A stretch of DNA of 64,000 bases from Pseudomonadota bacterium. GTDB taxonomy: Bacteria > Pseudomonadota > Alphaproteobacteria > Rhodospirillales > Magnetospirillaceae. The first letter of the stretch is position 1. Each line of letters opens with the position of its first letter. The DNA lies in NCBI GenBank assembly GCA_021847015.1, contig JAJZVW010000007.1, forward strand, positions 24,942 through 88,941, in the 5' to 3' direction. Shown here one piece after another: positions 39,433-47,025 of the stretch. The translations under genes and the position numbers were made by a program. Under the pieces are notes generated by a model that searched no databases, was not told the DNA's origin, and saw only the letters and a list, made by a program, of their open reading frames with translations.

Positions 39433-41439
39433 CTACACTTCCTCTCCGTCGGGCTCGCCCGCAGACGCAGCATCTCCGATCATGATCGGATGCGGTTCAA
39501 GATCGTTGAGGACAATTACGAGCGCACCATTCTTTTGATCGTTGCTCGAAAGGGTGCCGAGGTCTCCGGGATTCCGTGCGATCAGGCCCACGACCTCGTC
39601 TCGCGGCTCTTCCTCGCCATCCTTCTTCTCCACGGGCACTTTCACCGGGGCAAGATTCCCCTTTGCAGTCGCCGCTGGCGCCTTGAGCCCCCGCTGAAGG
39701 AACGATCGGAAGGATGCCGAGGCCTGAAGTCTCTTGAGCGTCTCCCGCGCGCGGGGGTGGACCTGCCCCTCCTCGATCTTCGGAATGACGGTGAGGATTT
39801 CGTCCACCGAGGCTTCGGTGAGAATGAGACGGGTGAGATCGTTGCCCTCGGCGTCGCGTCCAGTGATGCAGACACCGCCATCGCCGGTGGTTATGGGAAG
39901 TTCGAGTGCCATGAGCTTCCCGTCCGCATCCGTCGTGAACATGAGAACCTCGACGGGGAATGTGAACGGCATCTTGCTCACGAGACCGACCCGTCCCATG
40001 TCAGCAAGCATGCGCTGCTGAAGTTCGAGCGCGTTGCTCTCCCTCAGCCTGAGGCCGACCGAATATGGCCCCTCTGCGCGAATCAGATGGGCCAACTCGT
40101 CGCGTGTGAGCATACGCTGATCATCAAGGTCCCAGTCGATTGACATGCGAGGTTGGTTCGGAAACTGCGCGATGGGCGTGCTCACGCCTTTGGACTTGTA
40201 CTTCCAGCTCTTGTTGTCGAGCGCCTTCAACGTGCCGCCGATGAGAAGCACGCGCCGCTTGCCCGGTTGCCGGACCAGGTCGCAAGCGGGCGTAAGCACG
40301 ACTAGGGCATCGGGTTCGTCCTCCGGGGCCGTTGCGGGCGGCGCAAAATCGAACCTCGACTTACGGACAAGCACGTCGCCGAAACTCACCGGCATGCCGG
40401 CGGTGTTGCCCGTCACCTTGAGACGTTCCGCGTTCTGCCACAACGAACGAGCCACCAGATTCTGCAGATCCGATGATCCTGCTATGTAGGGGGTCGGATA
40501 CTTCACGGGATCGATGCGATTGAGCTCCTGCGCTGCGGCAATGGTCGGCCCATGGCCTTCGATCTCGTGCTGGAGCAGGCGGTCGAACACGTCGAGCATG
40601 TAGCTACCGAGCGGCTGTCCCTCGAAATCGAGCAGCACTTCGCGGATCTTAGTGTAATCAGACAGATCGAGCCGCCGGATCAACTTCATGAAGTCCTTTG
40701 CGGCACCGGCAAGTCCCGATTCCCAAGCGGCGAGGAATCCCGCCACGCGCACCGCATCGGCGTGATGGGTCGCCAGCCGTTCCAGCGTCGTCTCGACCGT
40801 CGCCCCCTGGAGCAGATCATGCTTGCGGTATACGCGGAACAGCGCACCTACCATTTTGGCGTCGTCCCTAAACCGCTCCTTCTTGTCCTGCAGGCGCGGG
40901 CTCCGCGACATGAGCACGACCGCAGGAGGGGAGTTCTCACGACCTGCAACGAGCTCGCGTAGCCGGCGGATCGACTTCTCCACATCAAAATCCTGCTGCG
41001 CGGCGCCGAGGAATAAGTCTGCGAAGATGATGTGGCACTCGTGCGCGTCTTCCGGAACGGTTCGGCCGGCAGACTTCACCTCAAGGCCAGCGGCGTTCAG
41101 TCTATCCTTTAGCTTCTGCAAAAACTCCCGGTCCGAAGTGCGGTCGCGTTCGTAAGTCCCGAACAGTCTCATCCAGAGCTCGTCGTTCAGCTTGCCCTTC
41201 AGGTCCCACATCGCCTTGACGAATTCGTCCGAAGCCCGGAGCTCGTTGGCGCTCATCGTCGCGTATGCAGGAAACGCTTCGACGACCAGCTCCTGCTCAA
41301 TCCGGACGTCGTCGACAAAAATCGTCCACGCTTCCTCGTCCATTGCGAGGTCCGCGGCGATCGGCACGTCGTCGAAGGCGTCGTCGATAATAAGCGCCGA
41401 TACGAAGCCCGCGCGCTTGAGAACGTCCGACACGCTCAT
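39433..41439 (-). CDS. Receiver-like response protein of a two-gene signalling module
   Basis: A 668-residue protein. The N-terminal ~210 residues resemble a response-regulator receiver with a long insertion: acidic pair IIDD at 19-20, candidate phospho-Asp in IIFAD at 141, Ser178 in VVLMSRS and Lys206 in FRVYRKH. The rest (about 230-668) has no domain I recognise; it includes DALVVLTPACDLVRQPGKRRVLLIGG, a stretch that might be a nucleotide or effector fold. The ATG overlaps the stop of the double-GHKL gene in ATGA, so the two work together. I infer phosphorylation by that partner and an effector role for the C-terminal part. Confidence 0.7.
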   Translation of the reverse strand: MSVSDVLKRAGFVSALIIDDAFDDVPIAADLAMDEEAWTIFVDDVRIEQELVVEAFPAYATMSANELRASDEFVKAMWDLKGKLNDELWMRLFGTYERDRTSDREFLQKLKDRLNAAGLEVKSAGRTVPEDAHECHIIFADLFLGAAQQDFDVEKSIRRLRELVAGRENSPPAVVLMSRSPRLQDKKERFRDDAKMVGALFRVYRKHDLLQGATVETTLERLATHHADAVRVAGFLAAWESGLAGAAKDFMKLIRRLDLSDYTKIREVLLDFEGQPLGSYMLDVFDRLLQHEIEGHGPTIAAAQELNRIDPVKYPTPYIAGSSDLQNLVARSLWQNAERLKVTGNTAGMPVSFGDVLVRKSRFDFAPPATAPEDEPDALVVLTPACDLVRQPGKRRVLLIGGTLKALDNKSWKYKSKGVSTPIAQFPNQPRMSIDWDLDDQRMLTRDELAHLIRAEGPYSVGLRLRESNALELQQRMLADMGRVGLVSKMPFTFPVEVLMFTTDADGKLMALELPITTGDGGVCITGRDAEGNDLTRLILTEASVDEILTVIPKIEEGQVHPRARETLKRLQASASFRSFLQRGLKAPAATAKGNLAPVKVPVEKKDGEEEPRDEVVGLIARNPGDLGTLSSNDQKNGALVIVLNDLEPHPIMIGDAASAGEPDGEEV

Positions 41440-43835
41440 CGGACGACCGCGGCATCGGGAAGTTCGAGCACGAACTCGTGGAGCCGTCCCGTCTGCTTGT
41501 CAGCCTTCCCCGACAGCGTCAGCTTCCCCTTGAGGTCCTCGGCGTTCGACGCCGCGATAAAGAGCCCGAGCCCCCGGCGCTTCGATTTCTCCTTGAGCGA
41601 CCAGTAGGCGCGGAAGACGCGCTCGCGGTGGTCCGGAGCGATGCCGCGGCCATTGTCCGAGAAGCGGATCGTCAGAGGGTCGGTCTCGATGCGGACATCG
41701 ATCATCGGGAGATAGGCCGCCTCCCGATCGGCCCGCATCTTCATCCAATAAACGGAATTCGACAGCAGGTTTTCGAGGATCTGCACCACCATGCCCTTCA
41801 CGAGCTTAACCCGGAGCGGTCCTTTCGGTGCCCTTATCCTCATCTCGATGCGGTGGCGCGCGAATTGGGGAGCGTGACCCTCCTTCAGATCCTCCACGAG
41901 GCGAACGAGGTCGAAGGTCTCCGCACGCTGCCGGCCGGGAACGCTCGCCTCGTCGAGAACGCGCAGGCGCTTCGAGACACTCTTGATCTCGGCCCGCAGC
42001 GTGTCGAGCCGTGCCTTCACCTCCTGCGGGAGGTCCTTGCCACGCAGACTTTCTAGCGAAGTGAGCGCGCTCTCGGTCGATCGCGCGAGCTCGTGTGCGA
42101 CCATCTCGACGAGCAGACCGACGCCCGCCATCTGCACCATCTGCCTGCTGTCAGCTTCAACCTCCTCGATGCGCTGCTGGGCTCTTGTCGAGAGGTCATG
42201 AAATTCCTGCAGCGAATGCTCCAGATCCGTGAAGACCTCCAGTTCTTCGCGCGGCACAAACTTCCGGAGCTTTCCGAGCGCAGCCTTTGCCCGACCTTCG
42301 AGCCCGCCTATCTCCTTCCTGATGTCGCCCAGATCTTCGGTGCGCTTTCGATAGCGCAGGTCCACGTCCTTGAAGAAACTCCACAGCCTTTCGGCGACAG
42401 CGTCGTGTAGCACCTCTTCGAAGACCTGCGATTCCGGAGTTTCCCGCAGGCCTTCGCGATTCGTCTGGTCCACCAGCTTCGGATTCCCACCCCGCGAGAT
42501 CCGGACATGCCCGACGAACTGGTTCTTGTTCAGGACATATCCTGTGCGGCCAAGCGCGACCGCGTCGAGGCCGAGCCAGTCGTCCTCCTCCTCTCCGTAG
42601 GGAAAGACCCTAAAACCGTCGCGGAAGAGCATGATGCTCGACCACTTCTTGACCAAGGCCCGCACCGCGGCCTGGTTTCCAATCGCGTCGATCTTCGCTA
42701 GGTAACGCCGGTTGAACCAGTAGATCTCGAAATCGAAGTCCCCGACCGAAGTCAGCGCACTCTCAGGCAGCTGGTTGTCCGTGCCCGCCAGCAATCCTTC
42801 CAGGTCCGGCCGCGTCAGTGTCAGCGCGTCAGTCTCGCGCGGATGCTCGAAACTGCCGAGTTTGGTTGCGACCATCTTCAGTTCAAGCTTGGGCTCGCCG
42901 GCTCTAACCGAATAGGTCCCGGTGAGGCTCGCGTGCGCGTTTTGGATGAGCGCCGGATCGAGCCACGGAATGGCGATCCGATCGCCGTTCCAGTAGAGCC
43001 CAATGCGCGGCCTCGACTTCGGATCGAGGAAGGGATCGGTCAGTCTCGCGAAGTCGTAGTCGGCGAACTGGCGCACGCGCTTCTCAGTCCAGTCCTCAAG
43101 CAGGCCGCCGATCGTGAGCTTCGTACCCTGCCATCTTTCGTTTTGCTTGCGCGGTCCCCCGCGCGGCTCGATATTGATGTCCTCGATCATCGCGCCCAAG
43201 TTCTCGAACATGCGCCAGTCGATTTCGAGGACATTGAGACGGGTATCTTCCGCCCGCGCCGTCTCCAACTTCAGGCGTTGGCCGAGCCTCATAGCGGAAA
43301 GACGCCCGATACCCTTTTCCCCCAGGGGGATCTTCGAGCCGCCCTGCGTCAGGATCCGGTCGACTTCGCGTTTTCGTGCTGGTGTACCGAGCGTGAGAAA
43401 ATTCGTGGTGATTTCGGACAGCGACATGCCGCTGCCCGTGTCCAAAATCTCGATCGAGTTGTGTTCATCGTAGCAGGCGTCGAGACGCCGCACGAAGTCG
43501 TCCAGATCTTCCGACTCTTCGACTGCCGCATTAAACTCGGAAACGGACCCGCTGCCGGCCGACGGATCCAGCTTTGCGGCTACCCGTCCGATCAGATCCG
43601 CAAGTTGTTCCGCCCGCTCGGCCTTGGAGGCATTCTCCCCGCCGAGCAACTGCGCTCTGTCGCGGATGCGGAGGTAGTCATTCCTCCGCATGGCGATCTG
43701 GAAGCGAATGTCTGCGCCGGTGCGCGAGCCAGCGTCGAAGGCATTCTTGATGAGCTCGTAAAACGCAATGATGTCCGAGCTGATGAGCTCAGAGCCTAGC
43801 TCCAGCACCGTCCTAGCGTTGACCCGAAAAACCAA
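41436..43835 (-). CDS. Double-GHKL protein: MORC/Hsp90-like ATPase plus histidine-kinase-like module
   Basis: About 799 residues. The N-terminal GHKL domain shows ELIKNAFDAGS (27-37), ILDTGSGMS (130-138) and GEKGIGRLS (172-180), as in MORC, MutL or Hsp90 ATPases. A middle region follows, then a long coiled coil (about 500-575). The end is histidine-kinase-like: VEMVAHELARS (His about 581), QILENLLSNSVYW (N box, about 689), FSDNGRGI (G1) and RGLGLFI (G2). So one chain has two ATP sites. The partner at 39433 has receiver features. The TTG at 43835 fits the conserved start FRVNARTVLELGSEL and has GGGGGGA upstream; TTG 43862 is an alternative. Confidence 0.8.
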   Translation of the reverse strand: MVFRVNARTVLELGSELISSDIIAFYELIKNAFDAGSRTGADIRFQIAMRRNDYLRIRDRAQLLGGENASKAERAEQLADLIGRVAAKLDPSAGSGSVSEFNAAVEESEDLDDFVRRLDACYDEHNSIEILDTGSGMSLSEITTNFLTLGTPARKREVDRILTQGGSKIPLGEKGIGRLSAMRLGQRLKLETARAEDTRLNVLEIDWRMFENLGAMIEDINIEPRGGPRKQNERWQGTKLTIGGLLEDWTEKRVRQFADYDFARLTDPFLDPKSRPRIGLYWNGDRIAIPWLDPALIQNAHASLTGTYSVRAGEPKLELKMVATKLGSFEHPRETDALTLTRPDLEGLLAGTDNQLPESALTSVGDFDFEIYWFNRRYLAKIDAIGNQAAVRALVKKWSSIMLFRDGFRVFPYGEEEDDWLGLDAVALGRTGYVLNKNQFVGHVRISRGGNPKLVDQTNREGLRETPESQVFEEVLHDAVAERLWSFFKDVDLRYRKRTEDLGDIRKEIGGLEGRAKAALGKLRKFVPREELEVFTDLEHSLQEFHDLSTRAQQRIEEVEADSRQMVQMAGVGLLVEMVAHELARSTESALTSLESLRGKDLPQEVKARLDTLRAEIKSVSKRLRVLDEASVPGRQRAETFDLVRLVEDLKEGHAPQFARHRIEMRIRAPKGPLRVKLVKGMVVQILENLLSNSVYWMKMRADREAAYLPMIDVRIETDPLTIRFSDNGRGIAPDHRERVFRAYWSLKEKSKRRGLGLFIAASNAEDLKGKLTLSGKADKQTGRLHEFVLELPDAAVVR

Positions 43836-43854
43836 TCGATGTCCCCCCGATGAT

Positions 43855-44367
43855 CTATGCAAAGAGCTGCTTGATATCTGCCACCGGCCTGAACAACTTC
43901 ATCGGTTGATCGGCAAACGGCAAGAAGCTCTCTCGCTCGTAAAAGCGGCGTGCAGCCTCGTCCTTGGCATCCACAATCACCGCAAACGAAGCAATCTCGT
44001 TGCGCGCGACGCGGTAGAGTGCGTCGGCCAACAGAAATCGGCCATAACCTTTACCCTGAAACCGCCGATCAACAGCCAGCCGGCCTAAAAGAGTCGCCGG
44101 AACGAGAGGATAGCGCGGAAGCCGACGAGCGATCTGACCCGGGAGATCAGCCAGCTTCACAGCGGTTGCCGACAGTGTGTAATAGCCGCCGATGGCACCG
44201 CCCGGGCGCACGAGCACGAAGGGCGCCGCCATGCTCTTTCGAGCATCCTGGCCAGCCTGGCTTCGCAGATATCGATCGAGCGGTTCGACGCCGCTGGCGA
44301 ACGAGGCTCGATCATGGTGCGACCCGAGCGGCTCGACGCGAAGCGATTCCCCAGAAGCGCCCGGCAC
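43855..44367 (-). CDS. GNAT acetyltransferase toxin (TacT-like)
   Basis: A 170-residue GNAT enzyme. YYTLSATAVKLADLPGQIARRL and LLGRLAVDRRFQGKGYGRFLL (acetyl-CoA site, RxxGxG) are present, and the C-terminal AARRFYERESFLPF is typical of TacT/AtaT-type toxins, which acetylate aminoacyl-tRNA and stop translation. The GTG start is 4 bp after the antitoxin stop, the usual TA layout. Its end overlaps the start region of the double-GHKL gene, so the TA pair and signalling module may be co-transcribed. Confidence 0.87.
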   Translation of the reverse strand: MPGASGESLRVEPLGSHHDRASFASGVEPLDRYLRSQAGQDARKSMAAPFVLVRPGGAIGGYYTLSATAVKLADLPGQIARRLPRYPLVPATLLGRLAVDRRFQGKGYGRFLLADALYRVARNEIASFAVIVDAKDEAARRFYERESFLPFADQPMKLFRPVADIKQLFA

Positions 44368-44370
44368 CGG

Positions 44371-44673
44371 CTATACGCCGGTCGCTTCGCGATAGCGGCG
44401 CACTGTCTCGCGCAAACGGTCGTTGATGGGTTTCGGCTTCAGCAGCGCTTCGACAAACGCCTGGCCATCGCGAACCGACAGTTCGAGCTGCTGATGCTCT
44501 TCGATCGCCCGCCGTGCGGCGTCCTGGACGCTGGTCAACACGAAATCCGTAACCGTCCGCCCCTGAAGGGCAGCGGCATGTTCGATAAGCGTTTTCTGCT
44601 CCGCCGTCACCCGGGCCTCAAGGCGCTGGGCGCGGGTGCGACCACGTGGGGATTTCAAAACAGACTTTGCCAT
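44371..44673 (-). CDS. DUF1778 antitoxin (TacA-like)
   Basis: A 100-residue ribbon-helix-helix protein: RLEARVTAEQKTLIEHAAAL, then QGRTVTDFVLTSVQDAARRAI, is the DUF1778 DNA-binding fold. The acidic tail (residues 65-100) should wrap the GNAT toxin. It neutralises the toxin and represses the operon. ATG 44673 has AGGAGAA just upstream, and a sigma-70-like promoter lies 18 bp further on. Confidence 0.88.
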   Translation of the reverse strand: MAKSVLKSPRGRTRAQRLEARVTAEQKTLIEHAAALQGRTVTDFVLTSVQDAARRAIEEHQQLELSVRDGQAFVEALLKPKPINDRLRETVRRYREATGV

Positions 44674-44690
44674 TGCGCTTCTCCTGTGCA

Positions 44691-44719
44691 AATGTACGGC
44701 CAACACCCGGCCAATTCAA
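44691..44719 (-). promoter_or_regulatory. Sigma-70-type promoter of the TA / signalling operon
   Basis: On the minus strand TTGAAT (44719-44714) and TACATT (44696-44691) are 17 bases apart, ending 17 bases before the antitoxin ATG. The spacer holds GGCCGGGTGTTGGCC, an inverted repeat that could be the antitoxin operator. Confidence 0.55.
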
Positions 44720-44831
44720 GCCCCCCGGCGAGAGTGCACAGGAAACCATGACCAATGCGTGAGAACGAAAAAAGAACACTTGCCTACATCACGCCGGGCG
44801 GCCATCAATTCCGGAAGCCATGAGGGGTGCG

Positions 44832-46007
44832 ATGCCCGATTCGATTTACCTCGACAATCAAGCCACGACCCCTACCGATCCGCGTGTCCGTGATGCCATG
44901 TTGCCGCTTCTCGAGGCGAGCTCCGTTGGAAATCCGCACTCAGAGCATTTCGTGGGGCGGCGCGCCGCAACGGCGGTCGACGACGCGCGCGCGAAAGTCG
45001 CTGCGCTGATCGGTGCGCGCCCGCAGGAGATCATCTTCACATCCGGAGCGACCGAAGCGAACAATCTCGCTCTTCAGGGCGTGGCGCGATCGTCCCGTCG
45101 CCGCGGCAATCACATCGTCACCTGCGCGACGGAACACAAATGCGTGCTGGAAATCGCGGACTATTTGGCGCGCAACGGCTTCCGGGTGGACATCTTGCCC
45201 GTCGGTCCCAATGGCCTCCTCGATGTCGCAACGCTGGAAGCGGCGATCACGGAAGAGACCTGTCTTGTATCGATCATGACGGCGAACAACGAGATCGGCG
45301 TGCTGCAACCGATCGAGGACATCGCCGCGCTCTGCCGGTCACGCGCCATCGTCTTCCACACCGACGCGGCGCAAGCGGCGGGAAAGGTAGCTGTCGACGT
45401 CAGTGCGAGCGGCGTCGATCTGATGAGCTTGTCCGGCCACAAGATCTACGCCCCCATCGGTGTGGGGGCGCTCTATGTCTCCGAGGAAAGCCCGGTCGTT
45501 CCGGAACCGCTATTCTGGGGCGGCGGCCAAGAGCGTGGCATTCGGTCCGGAACCATTTCTCCGTCGTTGTGCGTCGCCTTCGGCACGGCTTGCGCCATCG
45601 CGCGCGAGGAGCTCGAGCGGGACGCACAGGCCGCCGCGACGCTCAGCAACGTCTTCCTCGAGCTTGTTCTAGCGCGCTGTCCTGATGCCCGTGTGAATGG
45701 TGATCGGAAGCGACGCCTTCCCGGCAATCTCAGCATGACGTTTCCGGGATGCGATGCCGACCGGATCGTCGGGGCCTTGCAGCCGGACATTGCCCTGTCG
45801 ACGAACGCCGCGTGCAGCGCCGGCGTCTTGCAGCCCTCGCATGTCCTGTTGGCTATGGGCCTAAGCGAATCGGACGCTGCAAGCACGGTGCGCATCGGCT
45901 TCGGCCGGTTCAACACCCGCACCGAAATCGAGATGGCAGCCGAACGCCTCGCGGAGGCCGTGCGGCGTATCCGCGAGGACGAGGCGTTGGAAACCGCGGC
46001 GGCGTAG
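44832..46007 (+). CDS. sspA: SspA-type cysteine desulfurase
   Basis: About 391 residues, a PLP enzyme giving persulfide sulfur for DNA phosphorothioation. It begins IYLDNQATTPTDPRV. TSGATEANNLALQG, EHKCVLE and TANNEIGVLQPIEDIA are class V markers; LSGHKIYAPIGVGALYV holds the PLP Lys. The active Cys lies in STNAACSAGVLQ. The NifS/IscS fold is shared with housekeeping enzymes, but the neighbours sspB-C-D identify its job. ATG 44832 has GAGGGG upstream; ATG 44820 is an alternative. It is divergent from the TA pair, and a perfect palindrome separates it from sspB. Confidence 0.88.
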   Translation: MPDSIYLDNQATTPTDPRVRDAMLPLLEASSVGNPHSEHFVGRRAATAVDDARAKVAALIGARPQEIIFTSGATEANNLALQGVARSSRRRGNHIVTCATEHKCVLEIADYLARNGFRVDILPVGPNGLLDVATLEAAITEETCLVSIMTANNEIGVLQPIEDIAALCRSRAIVFHTDAAQAAGKVAVDVSASGVDLMSLSGHKIYAPIGVGALYVSEESPVVPEPLFWGGGQERGIRSGTISPSLCVAFGTACAIAREELERDAQAAATLSNVFLELVLARCPDARVNGDRKRRLPGNLSMTFPGCDADRIVGALQPDIALSTNAACSAGVLQPSHVLLAMGLSESDAASTVRIGFGRFNTRTEIEMAAERLAEAVRRIREDEALETAAA

Positions 46008-46052
46008 CCGAAGGCGAAAAACCGAAAGGTTGAATCCGACCCGATTGCGTCT

Positions 46053-46079
46053 TGCTACTGGACGATCCGTCCAGTAGCA
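46053..46079. promoter_or_regulatory. Perfect palindrome before sspB
   Basis: TGCTACTGGACG and CGTCCAGTAGCA are perfect 12-bp arms around ATC. The palindrome ends 7 bp before the sspB ATG. It could be an operator or a hairpin in the leader that masks the start. No intervening T-run supports a terminator. Confidence 0.75.
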
Positions 46080-46086
46080 TGACCGC

Positions 46087-47025
46087 ATGCTACGGGGACC
46101 GATCACAGACAGCGAATTCAAAGGGCAGTTCTCGGGACACGAGACCTTCCCGCTACGGCACCTTTGGCTTCGCAAAGCCTTCGATGCGGTCGAATCCGGC
46201 GCCCCACGAACCATCTTCAGCAGTCCCGACTCGATCGTGACGTTTGGCGTCGGGAAAAACATGGCACTCGCGATTCGTCATTGGGCGCTCGCCTGCGGCA
46301 TCATTGAGGAGAACGGATCGCGAGTCGGAGCGACCGAGCTCGGCCAAAGTCTGTTCGGCGGCGACCGCCCGTGGGATCCCTACATGGAACGGCCGGCCAC
46401 CGCGTGGCTCGTGCAGTGGAAAGTCGCGGGCGATCCAAAAATGACGACCACGTGGTATTGGGCCTTCAACCATTTGGCGGCTCAGACCTTCGATCATGAC
46501 GCCCTGAGCACATCGATTCTGCAATATGCCCGCGCACGCCAATGGTCGCGCATCGCCGAGAAAACCGTGACGCGCGATGTCGAATGTTTCATCCGCAGTT
46601 ACGTCCCGCGTGTCGACAAGACGGCCGGTGAAGACGCATTGGAGCCCGTGTTGGCCGAGCTCGGTCTCATCCGGCCGGTTGCGGGCCGCCTCTACGAGTT
46701 TCGCCGAGGCCCCAAGCCGAGTCTCCCCGATGGGGTCTTCGCCTACGCGCTGAACGCGTTTTGGGACCGGCACGCACCAAACGCGGCCACTTTGTCCGTG
46801 GAGGCCATCGCCTACGAGCCGGGTTCGCCCGGTCGCGTCTTCAAACTCGACGAGAACTCCGTTGTGGAACGACTAACCGCGATGGAAGACGTGACGCGCG
46901 GCCGCATCGTCTGGTCGGACACCGCGGGCGTGCGCCAAGTCCTCCGCGTCAAACCGATCTCCAATCCGCTCGCGCTCCTAGCCTGTGCGTATCGGGTCGA
47001 GAACGACAAGCGGCGGGCCGCATGA
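46087..47025 (+). CDS. sspB: SspB, DUF4007-family phosphorothioation protein
   Basis: A 312-residue protein of the DUF4007 family. FSGHETFPLRHLWLRKAFDA is the family opening; GVGKNMALAIRHWALACGII and SNPLALLACAY are also conserved. In ssDNA phosphorothioation systems SspB nicks and carries DNA for sulfur insertion. The stop overlaps the sspC ATG (ATGA). Start ATG 46087 follows the 27-bp palindrome closely and has no clear ribosome site, so the palindrome may set its translation. Confidence 0.9.
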   Translation: MLRGPITDSEFKGQFSGHETFPLRHLWLRKAFDAVESGAPRTIFSSPDSIVTFGVGKNMALAIRHWALACGIIEENGSRVGATELGQSLFGGDRPWDPYMERPATAWLVQWKVAGDPKMTTTWYWAFNHLAAQTFDHDALSTSILQYARARQWSRIAEKTVTRDVECFIRSYVPRVDKTAGEDALEPVLAELGLIRPVAGRLYEFRRGPKPSLPDGVFAYALNAFWDRHAPNAATLSVEAIAYEPGSPGRVFKLDENSVVERLTAMEDVTRGRIVWSDTAGVRQVLRVKPISNPLALLACAYRVENDKRRAA

